Shown here piece after piece: positions 11,901-25,800 of a DNA stretch of 64,000 nt; position 1 is the stretch's first letter, and each line of letters begins with the position of its first letter. Origin of the DNA: Lingula anatina (lineage: Eukaryota > Brachiopoda > Lingulata > Lingulida > Lingulidae); contig NW_019773959.1 of assembly GCF_001039355.2 (NCBI RefSeq), positions 271,256-335,255 of the forward strand, read 5' to 3'. The notes below the pieces were generated by a model that did not search any database, was not told the origin of the DNA, and saw only the letters and a program-made list of their open reading frames with translations. The position numbers and the translations under genes are program-made.

Positions 11901-13857
11901 CTTTAGGAATATGACAAAAAATTCTTTTTTGATTGTCCTTCATGTATTATAACATTATTTTATAGGCAAGGTATAACTAAAGATAAACAAACACTGAAGA
12001 CAATCCAAGTGCATTTGGATAAACGTACAGTTGCCCTACAAACTGCAGAGGAAAAGATTCAGAAACTTCAAGAGCAGCTGGCAGCTGCTGAGAAGATTGC
12101 AATAACTCATCGTAACAACATCGAAAAACTTAACAAGCAGGTTGGTGTCTCTTTGTATTAAAACTTAAAATAGCCATTCTTCTAAGCCAAAGAATTTCAA
12201 ATCCACTTAGATTTGATTTTTATTCTGGAAAATGGAAAGAAAATGTAGGGAGAGCAAACCTAGTGCTTATTTGTATTTATGTTAGTAAAACACTATCATC
12301 TGTTATTTTCAGTCCAATTTAATACAAACCAGAATAAAAAGAAGAAGTGCTATCTTAAACGAAACAGAAAAAGAAGCAGCGGATTTAGAGGCAATTTTAA
12401 AGAAAAACACAATTACAGACAATATTGCTGTAAATTCTGTAAAAAGGAAGGCCAATTCAATAGACGTGCAAACAGTAAAGAAACCAAAGACAGTGGCAAC
12501 AGAGCAAGCAATTGCAAAGGAAACTGTGATAACAACAGAACATTCAGAAAGGAAAATGGACAACAGAGGGAAACAAAAATTGACCAAAGAGCAACTTCAG
12601 CGATTAGAGCAAGAATACAGAATAAAAATTGAAATGCTTAAGAGGACTCATTTAGAGAACTCTGTAAAATCAAAAGAGCAAGACAAAAGGACTAAAGAAC
12701 ACAGGATCAAGTTCAACACAAGAAGAGCAAGAACTAAACCCATTGCTCAGCCAAATTTAGAAAATATTGAAAAGTTGACTGTCGGCCAGGAAAAAGAAAA
12801 GCCTGCAAATGATTTACAACCTAAAATCAGGAGGAAATCTTTCTTGGATTTGAATATCAGCATGAAGCCAAATCTTGAATTAACAAATTTAGAGCAAGGT
12901 GTGGGTTCTGTTGCTACATCAAAACCAGTTGGTAATGACAATGATAATGAGATTAGTTCTGGATCTGCAGCTAAAATCTCAACTAATACCAATGTGCAGC
13001 AGAAAGTGGCAGATAGAACAGAGGGACAATCACAGTTTACAATGCCAACTGGCAGCCAGCTGGAGAATTTGTGTAGATTACAGGTGAGACAAGTTGGGTG
13101 AAAATTGCCAAAAGTAATATATTCTTATATTATCAAAAGTTGAATATGTTAAGAATGTTATGTGAAAACAGGGCTTTCATTTGTGAGCATGCACATTTGA
13201 TTTGAAATCGGGGATAATGCCTCTTCTGTGAGAGATTACCAAACTAATTACTCTTAATGAGTATGAACAACTATTGCCTTTGTAAGTTTTTTTTAAATGA
13301 GTAGTTGATTTTCTGAATTTCTAAATTTAATGTTTTCTTTGCTTACAGAAGGAGAAAGTAGATAAGTTCGCTGTTGATGAATTTTCCACCAAGAACATAC
13401 ACTATGATCTTACAGAAGGTTTTTGGTCAAGGTTGCAAGAGGTCTGTGACAATAGCATTGAGAGTGAATTTCTCTGTAAATTTTCTTATCATGGTGGATA
13501 TGATAATGGATATGGTATTTCAAGTTATAATGGATTTGTATTTTTGAAAAAATTTTTAAAACTTATTCAGCAAATATAACTAGGAGGTCAAAAGGGACAT
13601 GAAGGGTTCTCTTTGTTTTTTTGCATATTCAAAGTTACTAAGTAAAGTTTTATTTAACATTCTGTTTAATGTGTGTATCTACAATTTGATTTAAAATTGC
13701 ATACAGTTTACCTGGTAGTTATTCTTAGTATCTGTTTTCTGATTCAGATTCCGGGATTGTCATTTGAAATGGAGAAAAGCACTGATTCTGTATGCGATAT
13801 TTTCTCTAGTCAATGTAATCAGTACTGCAGTCCACTGCTGAACTTTAGATCTTACAG
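5917..13857 (+). CDS. ZFC3H1: ZFC3H1 exons 1-15: N-terminal half
   Basis: Exons: 5917-6559, 7462-7674, 7851-7927, 8318-8543, 8815-9077, 9377-9521, 9731-9786, 10121-10309, 10472-10564, 10925-11035, 11245-11615, 11966-12140, 12313-13083, 13349-13441 and 13748-13857. Exon 1 is acidic, then Ser/Pro/His-rich. Exon 5 is Arg/Glu-rich. Exon 12 (residues about 796-854) is a predicted coiled coil with RTVALQTAEEKIQKLQEQL. Exon 13 is a long Lys-rich exon (257 codons). The acceptor of exon 2 and the donors of exons 10 and 14 are the least certain. For exon 10 a GT donor after 11035 or a GC donor after 11041 both keep the frame. Confidence 0.85.
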
Positions 13858-16800
13858 GTGAGTTCAGTTTACCCACATTTATCATCTTGTTATAAATTAT
13901 GGTCTTATGATTCCATTTCAGTTCCTCTCTCTCTCCGTCCAAGGATTTTTGTCTGAGGCTAGAAATTTTTATCCTTGTTTTTATTTTCCCAAGGTTCAGT
14001 CCATATTTTCGTCAAAAGAGTGGTCACTGCTTGACAACTGCCACATTTGCCCACAAGCTAGAGCCAAAGAAGGCACTGTGTAGGTTTGATCTAAAGGGAA
14101 CGTGCAATGAGGAATGTCCATGGTAAGACGACTATTAATTGATTATAGTATGATTACCTATAAGCATAGTATATTCATTTATCAGAAATATGCCATGGTA
14201 AGAAATATATATATATACCCCTGGTTTTAAAAGTCTCTCTTTTACAGAAATAGATATTCCTGGTTTTAAAAGCCACTACCTTTTGTTCAAGGAATCAGTT
14301 TGTAAAAATGGAAATTCTCCACCATTTTCCATCAGTTTGTAAAAATGGAAATTCTCCACCATTTTCCTTGTTTATTTTCCAATTTTCCAGGCAGCATGAA
14401 AGTGACCATGTTATGACAGCAAGTGAACAGCTGATAGACATTATATCCTATTGCCCATCTGTAGCTGGGGTAGCTGATAATGCATCAGCAGAGGAGTGTG
14501 AGAGAATTATCAGTAAGTTGACCACCATTAGCAATTAGCACCCTGTTGTTCACAAGACAAAATTAATTTAATAATTCTTTGTCCTTCTTTGGATTATCTA
14601 GCAGTTATGACTGTGAAAAACATTTGGATGAAAATGTTTTGTTCATATGTATGTTGTTCTCTGTTATGAGGAAATGCCTGTATATGTTACATATTTAAAT
14701 ACTGTATATATGTTCCAGGTTCTTGGGTTGATAACTTCAAGAAGCAACATGAAAGCAAGATGAATCAAGAAGAAATGTGCCTTTTATTGGTTGACAAAGT
14801 CAATGAAAAGACAGGGCATTGTAAGTGCTAATAGCTGAATAATTTTATGTATTTCGTTAACAACTGTGTATTTACTTCTTTTAGTTCTCAGAGAGGCATT
14901 TTAGCATCAAAACAAATACATTATTCCTATTTCACAGCTCCCCCTTGTACTGTATTCACTGAGCCTAGGAAGTGGAAGCCCACTGCAATTTGCAGAACTC
15001 CACCGTCCCAAGAATTAAAACCAAAGGAAACTAAAGTATTAATGGGTAAGTATGCACTACTTATGTATTTTTAAAGTATTGTTCTGATAATCATGTGTTA
15101 TGTAAATGTTAATGATTTTTTTCTTTTGCAGGTCAAAGAATACTTGAGACAGAATTACATATTTAAAAAAAAGCACAAAGAAAAATAAAGATTGCATTTC
15201 TTGTGAACTATATCTGTATTTGTTCCAGATCTTCACAGTTCAGTGTCGCCAGTGGACACAGATGACATAATAAGTGAGCAGGACATACGCTATTTCATGC
15301 TGAGCAGTCATGACATCCAGGACATGGAGTCGGCTGTGTTGGAGACCCCTCATGATACTCAGCTGTGGATTAAGCTAGCATATAAGAAGATGAGGGACCA
15401 CAGAAGGTTGGTCAGATGAATACTTTTTTTTGTTGTTGTTGTTTTATAACTTTCTAGTACCTGTGATGAAGTTTCATAGCACCGTTTGTAGACAAATGAT
15501 AAATAAGATGATTTGAAGTTGTGGATATCGAGTTTTGAAAAAAAAAAGTAAAAGAGAGGAAGATGCTTAATGTTTCATTATATTTTTATGTTGAATTTTT
15601 TTTAAACAGATCTCTTTTTATACTGAGATCGACAGTTTGAAACTTACTGAGCATTGTACTTTGTCATGCATACTTTTTATATTTTTGGAGAGATTGTTGA
15701 TTCACGGTATACTGATAAAACCTTTTGATAATTTTCTCTTTTAAATTCCGTCTTTCTCTTCCTCTCCAGTGACAGTCCAACAGACAAAGGACTAGAACAT
15801 GCACTAAATGTCCTAGCTCGTGGCCTGGAGGCTAACAAACACAGCAGTGACCTGTGGCAACATTACTTAAACCTGCACAAAAAGCTGGGTCAGTTCCAGG
15901 AGACATTAGACATGTGTGAGCAGGCAGTGAAACTGGCTCCATCTTATGAATTATGGTGGATGGTAAGTATTGGTACCGTAATATCAGATATGTTCCTCTC
16001 AGTATTGTGTTACACCCTGTGAGAGGTACTGAGGTGTCTGAATTTCATCGTTTAAGCCATCTTTGCCTGCAGATTACACCCATATCTTTTTCTTTGCTAT
16101 TTTGTTTTTACACCCTGGAATACCTTGAAGGCAATTACAGCATACAGCTGTAACATTTTGCTTCATATAACAGTAAATCTATGTCACTGTCATTAATTCA
16201 AGCAAAATTACGTGCTTGTTATTGTATTATAATCTGTTGTAATTTACTGGACTATAAAAACCATAACACTGTTTGGATATATGTGAAATTCATATTATAT
16301 AGAAATCTTATAGTCTTTTGGATATTTCCAGTACTTAACCCTGACCAAGCCGTTCAGCAAGAAGGAAACTATTTGTCAACAGATTCTTGCATATCTCCAA
16401 GCTGTGCACCATATGCCACAGGCACAAATCTCACACCAGATTCTGGAAATAATGCTCTACCAAGTTTCTCTTAACATCCAGAGTGGGAGATACAAGTCTG
16501 GATTGAAAATAATACAGGTAACATGGTGGACACCTGTGTTGATTCTCATATTTTTGTGTTGATTTTTGAATAGAAGTTTTTTTTTTTTTTTTTTAATTGA
16601 TAAGTTATTCTGAAATTGCAACCTTAAGGTTGAAGTTGACACACAAATATTGAAGACAAGAAGAATCACATTGATTAAATTATGTTATATATGTTGAGAA
16701 AACTGTATTCTCATATATAAATTGTGTATTGTAGAATGTCCTTAAGCCTGAAGTAGGTGGCATCAGTCCCCTGTGTAGATGTATGGTACCCCAGGACCGC

Positions 16801-19800
16801 GTGCTCACATGGCTAGCATACTTAAACTTACTAGAGACACAGAGCCTGCCTCAGTGTATGTTTGATCCTGCTAATAATAACCCCGGGAGAATCGTCAACA
16901 AGGTAAGTGAGAATATTGTTGAAAATTGCCATTTTAAATGATATTGATTAGCATGGAAAATTCATATTATATACATTTATGATTTTATTTGTTAATGGAG
17001 GAAAAAAACTGTTTGTAAGAAAGTAGATCGAGGTCAACATTTAGTGTGTAGAATTTGCACCCTAAGTTACATGGTTCATTTTTCTACATGTTCTGTGTTC
17101 CATTCAGGTGCAACAGTAACAACAGAATGATGTTCACTTTAAGACCTTGTGCAAGGCTTAATATGCAGCTTCTGTTGACAAAAAATGTTACATATACCAT
17201 CTTTTATGAAAATGAATACGGATGTTTTACCTGGAGCTTTTATAGTGAATCATTTTTAATATGGAACGTCACATCCGGCATCCAACATTTCTCCCATTTT
17301 TAACTTCCTCTGTTTGGTAGTGGCAAATTTTCTTTATTTATTGATAAAGTTTTTTGCTCATTTAGGAACCGTTTATTGTTCCATGGAAAAGCAAAAGACC
17401 CAAAGGCAGCAAAGACAATCCAATCCAGAATTTCTCTCTGGCTTTTAAACAGTGTTCACAGAGTAAACTTGGCACAGAAATAAACATTGCCAATTGTATG
17501 CCACTGTATAGAAACCTTGTAGCTTTAGAGGTGGCTAAAGGAAGGTAAGACACATGTGCATGCCTTAAAGGAAATCTGCAGCAATACCAAACCTAATTTT
17601 ACAAAGCAATGTAAACGTATTATTTTACCTTTTTAACCTCTTAAAAAAACACATCACTCATTACATATGATTTGAAGAATTATTTGAATCTTATGGTTTT
17701 TAATTCCCCTATTTTAGACCCCTTAAAAAGTGGACATAAAGATATTGATTTTAAGTGGACATATTTCAGATATGAGCCAGCCAAGGGGGTGTGCCGTAAG
17801 CTGCTGTCTTCCAGCCCAAGCAATACAGATTTATGGTTGTGTCTAGCTGACATCTGTAAGAGACAGAAGAAAGTGGAAGAAGTCAGAGCGGTAAGGGTTA
17901 AGCGTAGGGCCACACCTAGCTGTCATAAGTTTTCACACTGACTCTGTTAAAGCACCGTTAGTGCACTCATTGTTCTACAATGTTACTGTTACAGAAATTA
18001 AAGCCTTCTTGATTTGTCTGTATGCCCAACTCTGACCCTTCAGTGCTTGCATTATTTTGTTTGTTGAAAGCACCAGTTTCATCTCTACTGTTAACACATT
18101 GTCACAGCTAGCACATTGTCAGCTAACACTTTCAAGAATGAGGCATACTGTCCAAATCCTACCTTTTACTCATTGCAACAAAAGTTGACCTAGTTGTTAA
18201 CCATTGTTAGAATGCCACTGTAAGTAAATGTGCACCCTAAGTTACATGGTTCAGTTATGTACATGCACTGTGTTCCATTCAGGTGCTACAACAACAGTTA
18301 CAGATAGGTGCAATATTGAAACAATTTTACATCTTTTAATGTGCATCGTCTGCTAACAATAATACAATTCAATGCTAAAAAGAAATGCTGTCTTTGATAA
18401 GCTTTGATATATCTTTGTATTGGAGAAAAGCACAATGTTTCCTTCTTTTAGGAATACTATGAAAAACGAATTAAGAGCTACAAATTAATTACCTGCTGTT
18501 TATATTGTCTAGGTGCTATCTGAAGCAAAGTCAAAAGTTGCAGGGCCCAAGGCCTCGGTATTATATCATGCAGCTGCCAGCTTTGAACTCACACAGGTAA
18601 TTCTCTTGTTGAAGTATTTTCTTGTGGAATTAATCTCTCATATAAAAACATTTGCACATGAAAGATATAATCTTTGTGGTGATGTATTATTGCGGTTTTC
18701 AAAGTTGCTCTCCGTTGGTGACCTTGCCTTCCTGCACTCTTTTTATGTACAGACACAGATGTGTCTGTACGTATTGCCATCACCTGCGTCTGTCGTCGCC
18801 GTCGCCGATGCCGATGGCGATGCCGATGCCGTCGCCGTGCACTTTCCTTGTAAACACGATAAGTGGAAGCCAGTTTTACTTTTTGGCTTTATATTTACAG
18901 AGCTGATGAATATTCATAAAACGCAGGTCAAGTTCGAAAATCAGCATGATCGGGCCATTATTGTAGAAGTTATGCTGTTTTTTCACTTTTCAGCATATAT
19001 GCAACCTTGTAAACGCNAGTCAGATGAATACTTTTTTTTTTGTTGTTGTTTTATAACTTTCTAGTACCTGTGATGAAGTTTCATAGCACCGTTTGTAGAC
19101 AAATGATAAATAAGATGATTTGAAGTTGTAGAAATCGAGCTTTGAAAAAAAAAAGTAAAAAAGAGGAAGATGCTTAATGTTTCATTATATTTTTATGTTG
19201 AATTTTTTTTAAACAGATCTCTTTTTATACTGAGATCGACAGTTTGAAACTTACTGAGCATTGTACTTTGTCATGCATACTTTTTATATTTTTGGAGAGA
19301 TTGTTGATTCACGGTAAACTGATAAAACCTTTTGATAATTTTCTCTTTTAAATTCTTTCTCTTCCTCTCCAGTGACAGTCCAACAGACAAAGGACTAGAA
19401 CTTGCACTAAATGTCCTAGCTCGTGGCCTGGAGGCTAACAAACACAGCACTGACCTGTGGCAACATTACTTAAACCTGCACAAAAAGCTGGGTCAGTTCC
19501 AGGAGACATTAGACATGTGTGAGCAGGCAGTGAAACTGGCTCCATCTTATGAATTATGGTGGATGGTAAGTATTCGCACCGTAATATCAGATGTGTTCCT
19601 CTCAGTATTGTGTTAGACCCTGTAAGAGGTACTGAGGTGTCTGAATTTCATCGTTTAAGCCATCTTTGCCTGCAGATTACACCCATATCTTTTCCTTTGT
19701 TATTTTGTTTTTACACCCTGGAATACCTTGAAGGCAATAACAGCATACAGCTGTAACATTTTGCTTCATATAACAGTAAATCTATGTCACTGTCATTAAT

Positions 19801-22800
19801 TTAAGCAAAATTACGTGCTTGTTATTGTATTATAATCTGTTGTAATTTACTGGACTATAAAAACCATAACACTGTTTGGATATATGTGAAATTCATGTTA
19901 TATAGAAATCTTATAGTCTTTTGGATATTTCCAGTACTTAACCCTGACCAAGCCGTTCAGCAAGAAGGAAACTATTTGTCAACAGATTCTTGCATATCTC
20001 CAAGCTGTGCGCCATATGCCACAGGCACAAATCTCACACCAGATTCTGGAAATAATGCTCTACCAAGTTTCTCTTAACATCCAGAGTGGGAGATACAAGT
20101 CTGGATTGAAAATAATACAGGTAACACGGTGGACACCTGTGTTGATTCTCATATTTTTGTGTTGATTTTTGAATGGAAGTTTTTCTTTTTTTTTAATTGA
20201 TAAGTTATTCTGAAATTGCAACCTTAAGATTGAAGTTGACACACAAATATTGAAGACAAGAAGAATCACATTGATTAAATTATGTCATATATGTTGAGAA
20301 AACGGTATTCTCATATATAAATTGTGTATTGTAGAATGTCCTTAAGCCTGAAGTAGGTGGCATCAGTCCCCTGTGTAGATGTATGGTACCCCAGGACCGC
20401 GTGCTTACATGGCTAGCATACTTAAACTTACTAGAGACACAGAGCTTGCCTCAGTGTATGTTTGATCCTGCTAATAATAACCCCGGGAGAATCGTCAACA
20501 AGGTAAGTGAGAATATTGTTGAAAATTGCCATTTTAAATGATATTGATTAGCATGGAAAATTCATATTATATACATTTATGATTTTATTTGTTAATAGAG
20601 GAAAAAACAGTTTGTAAGAAAGTAGATTGAGGTCAACATTTAGTGTGTAGAATTTGCACCCTAAGTTACATGGTTCATTTTTCTACATGTTCTGTGTTCC
20701 ATTCAGGTGCAACAGTAACAACAGAATGATGTTCACTTTAAGACCTTGTGCAAGGCTTAATATGCAGCTTCTGTTGACAAAAAATGTTACATATAGTACC
20801 ATCTTTTATGAAAATGAATACAGATGTTTTACCTGGACCTTTTATAATAGTGAATCATTTTTAATATGGAACGTCACATCCGGCATTCAACATTTCTCCC
20901 ATTTTCAACTTCCTCTGTTTGGTAGTGGCAAATTTTCTTTATTTATTGATAAAGTTTTTTTGCTCATTTAGGAACCGTTTATTGTTCCATGGAAAAGCAA
21001 AAGACCCAAAGGCAGCAAAGACAATCCAATCCAGAATTTCTCTCTGGCTTTTAAACAGTGTTCACAGAGTAAACTTGGCACAGAAATAAACATTGCCAAT
21101 TGTATGCCACTGTATAGAAACCTTGTAGCTTTAGAGGTGGCTAAAGGAAGGTAAGACCTTAGAGGAAGGTAAGGCCTTAGAGGAAATCTGCAGCAATACC
21201 AAACCTAATTTAACAAAGCAATGTAAACTTTTTAAAAAATCTTTTTAACCTCTTAAAAACACATCACTTATTAAATATGATTTGAAAAGTTATTTAAATC
21301 TTACGGTTTTTAATGCCTCTATTTTAGACCCCTTAAAAAGTGGACATAAAGAAATTGATTTTAAGTGGACATATTTCAGATATGAACCAGCCAAGGGGGT
21401 GTGCCGTAAGCTGCTGTCTTCCAGCCCAAGCAATACAGATTTATGGTTGTGTCTAGCTGACATCTGTAAAAGACAGAAGAAAGTGGAAGAAGTCAGAGCG
21501 GTAAGGGTTAAGCGTAGGGCCACACCTAGCTGTCATAAGTTTTCACACGGACTCTGTTAAAGCACCTTTAGTGCACTCATTGTTCTACAATGTTACTGTT
21601 ACAGAGATTAAAGCCTTCTTGAGTGTCTGTATGCCCGACTCCGACCCTTCAGTGCTTGCATTATTTTGTTTGTTGAAAGCACCAGATTCATCTCTACTGT
21701 TAACACATTGTCACAGCTAGCACATTGTCAGCTAACACTTTCAAGAATGAGGCATACTGTCCAAATCCTACCTTTTACTCATTGCAACAAAAGTTGACCT
21801 AGTTGTTAATCATTGTTAGAATGGCAATGTAAGTAAATGTGCACCCTAAGTTACATGGTTCAGTTATGTACATGTACTGTGTTCCATTCAGGTGCTACAA
21901 CAAGTTACAGATAGGTGCAATATTGAAACAATTTTACATCTTTTAATGTGCATCGTCTGCTAACAATAATACAGTTCAATGCTAAAAAGAAATGCTGTCT
22001 TTGATAAGCTTTGATATATCTTTGTATTGGAGAAAAGCACAACATTTCCTTCTTTTAGGAATACTATGAAAAACGAATTAAGAGCCACAAATTAATTACC
22101 TGTTGTTTATATTGTCTAGGTGCTATCTGAAGCAAAGTCAAAAGTTGCAGGGCCCAAGGCCTCGGTATTATATCATGCAGCTGTCAGCTTTGAACTCACA
22201 CAGGTAATTCTCTTGTTTAAGTATTTTCTTGTGGAATTAATCTCTCATATAAAAACATTTGCATATGAAAGATATAATCTTTTTGTGATGTATTACTGTG
22301 GTTTTCAAAGTTGCTCTACGTTGGTGACCTTGCCTTCCTGCACTCTTTTTAAATTAAGTTTTTAATTAAGTTTTTTTCAGTATCTTGTCATATTCTATTG
22401 CATCTTCTTTGGATTTGTCTTCAGGGTGATGCAGACAGTGCCTTAGAGGAGTTAGAGAGATGTGTTATTGACCTATTTGATGTTGATATCAATAATTCCA
22501 AGATATGTGATCCCAACTTGCTCTACTGGTAGGTCTGCACATACAGAAGTTCATGTTAAAATATTCACCAAGATGTAATTCAAAATGGTTGCAATCAACA
22601 AAACTTTAAAAAGTGAAGATAGGACTGACATTATTTGGCTGTGTTTAGTTTTATTATGCACCTCTTAAATTCCCGTTGAACTCAAAGTTTCTTGTAAAAA
22701 ACTTAAACTCAATGTATTTGTAGGAATAAAATGTAATGGCAATATTGAAAATATATGACAACAGACATATTGCTGCCAGACGAGTACTTTCATGGTTATT

Positions 22801-25800
22801 TTCAGCAAAGTCCTGGGCCAAAGTCTGCCTCTCACCTATAAAGAACCACAGTACAAAGAAGGTGTTAGTGCTGAGGATGTCAGAAAACACATGTTGTATA
22901 TGTGGCTGAATTACAGGTATGTAAAAAAAAAAGTTGTGTTTTACCTTTAAAAAATATACCTTTGGGGAATGTTTGGGATCCCTACAATATTCTTTTTGTC
23001 AAAAAATTGGATGATTTAAGATGAATCGGTCTCCAACTGAATTAAAGAGGATTTTTTTTTTTTTTTTTTACTATCATTTCATATCTTCTTGAACATAATT
23101 AGACTAAAATTTGTGGTTGGATAAAATACACCATACTGAAGAGAGCCCAACTTATTAATTACACATTTTGTAGAAGTATTGATTTCATGAGACATTTCCA
23201 ATTTTGTTAAATAAACAGATTGATATTTTTCCAGCACATTGCTCCATCTCCAAGGGGATGATGCCCAGGCTGTGGAAGTGTACGAGACAGCTCTGTATAG
23301 TGTGAAGTCTGTGGAGGATGTTAGGGCAGTTTGGGTCAGGTAGGACTGCATGTTAGCCTGCAAGATGTGTGGAGTTTAAGAGTTATTGAGTGGAATGGCC
23401 CTTATCCTCTTAACCTATATACCAATGGAATACACATGCTGAATTGAGATTTTGTGGAAAATGTGAATGCCATTTTGTTCATAAAAATTTTTGTTCTGTT
23501 TGCAGCTATCTTAGACACAAGTTCCAGGTTGCTCTCACCAAAGGAAAGAGTTCTGAGGTGTCCGTGTTGCGTGATTTAAACCGTCGGTGCCTTCAGACTA
23601 CACCAGTATCTTTCCCTTTGCCATTCTGTCCTTCCAAACACTGGAATAACTACACATTCCACAACCAGGTATTAGAACTCTCTGACACTACAGTTTGAAT
23701 CTCATTGTAAGGTGATGTTATCCCATTAAGCCAGCACTTCATAACAATTTAATCAAGAAGTGAGTTTGATGGATTGAAGAGAATTGGAAAATGGTTGCAA
23801 TTTCCTGACCTGTTTGATGATTGCAGTGTGATATTTTGAGCTGTTTTGTAATGTTTTTGTTCTTGTTTGTTTCAGGTGGTGGACCTTTACCTTCAGTCCC
23901 TCACAAAGGATCAAATAGGGCCAGCATTTCGGCATTTCCTGAAAATGATGCCTGGGAATGTGGAACTAGTTGTAAAGTGAGTGGTTGTCAGTTATCTATA
24001 CTAACAATTGAGGATCTAGTCAAGAAATGAGCAACTGTCATTGACCCTGTAATGCAAACCTATTTAATATGTCATTTGTGTCTTGGGAATTGAGNTTGTT
24101 AAATTAAGTTTGTTTCAGTATCTTGTCATATTCTATTGCATCTTCTTTGGATTTTTCTTCAGGGTGATGCAGACAGTGCCTTAGAGGAGTTAGAGAGATG
24201 TGTTATTGACCTATTTGATGTTGATATCAATAATTCCAAGATATGTGATCCCAACTTGCTCTACTGGTAGGCCTCCACATACAGAAGTTAATTTAAAATA
24301 TTCACCAAGATGTAATACAAAATGGTTGCAATCAACAAAACTTAAAAAAGTAAAGATAGCACTGACATTATTAGGCTGTGTTTAACTTTATTATGTACCT
24401 CTTAAATTCCCATTGAACTAAAAGTTTCTTGTAAAAAATGTAATGGCAATATTGAAAATATATGACAACAGACATATTGTTGCCAGACGAGCACTTTCAT
24501 GGTTATTTTCAGCAAAGTCCTAGGCCAAAGTCTGCCTCTCACCTATAAAGAACCACAGTACAAAGAAGGTGTTAGTGCTGAGGATATCAGAAAACACATG
24601 TTGTATATGTGGCTGAATTACAGGTATGTTAAAAAAAAGAATACTTGTCAGTTGTCACATGTCGTAGCCTTGAGTTTTACCTTTAAAAAAAGATACCTTT
24701 GGGAAATGTTTGGGATCCCTACAATATTCTTTTTGCCAAAAAAAGGGATTAATCAAAGTTTCCAACTGGATTAAAGAGCAGTTATGGGGAAATAATTATT
24801 TCATATCTTCCTGAGCAAAATTAGGCTACATCGAATGATGGGATAAAGTACACCATACCAAAGAGAGCCCAGCTAATGAATTACATGTGTTTTGGAGATC
24901 ATTTAATTTAATAAGAAGTATTGATTTCATGAGACATTTCCAATTTTGTTAAATAAACAGATTCATGTTTTTCCAGCACGTTGCTCCATCTCCAGGGGGA
25001 TGATGCCCAGGCTGTGGAAGTGTACGAGACAGCTCTGTATAGTGTGAAGTCTGTGGAGGATGTTAGGGCAGTTTGGGTCAGGTAGGACTGCATGTTAGCC
25101 TGCAAGATGTGTGGAGTTTAAGAGTTATTGATTGGAATGGGCCTTATCCTCTTAACCTATATACCAATGGAATACACATGCTGAATTGAGATTTTGTGGA
25201 AAATGTGAATGCCATTTTGTTCATTAAAATTTTTGTTCTGTTTGCAGTTATCTTAGACACAAGTTCCAGGTTGCTCTCACCAAAGGAAAGAGTTCTGAGG
25301 TGTCCATGTTGCGTGATTTAAACCGTCGGTGCCTTCAGACTACACCAGTATCTTTCCCTTTGCCATTCTGCCCTTCCAAACACTGGAATAACTACACATT
25401 CCACAACCAGGTATTAGAACTCTCTGACACTATAGTTCGAATCACATTGTAAGGCGATGTCATCCCATTAAGCCAGCACTTCATAACAATTTCATCAAGA
25501 AGTGAGTTTGATGGATTGAAGAGAATAGGAAAATGGTTGCAATTTCCTGACCTGTTAGATGATGCAGTGTGATATTTTGAGCAGTTTTGTAATGTTTTTG
25601 TTCATGTTTGTTTCAGGTGGTGGACCTTTATCTTCAGTCCCTCACAAAGGATCAAATAGGACCAGCATTTCGGCATTTCCTGAAAATGATGCCTGGGAAT
25701 GTGGAACTAGTTGTAAAGTGAGTGGTTGTCAGTTATCTATACTAACAATTGAGGATCTAGTCAAGAAATGAGCAACTGTCATTGACCCTGTAGTGCAAAT

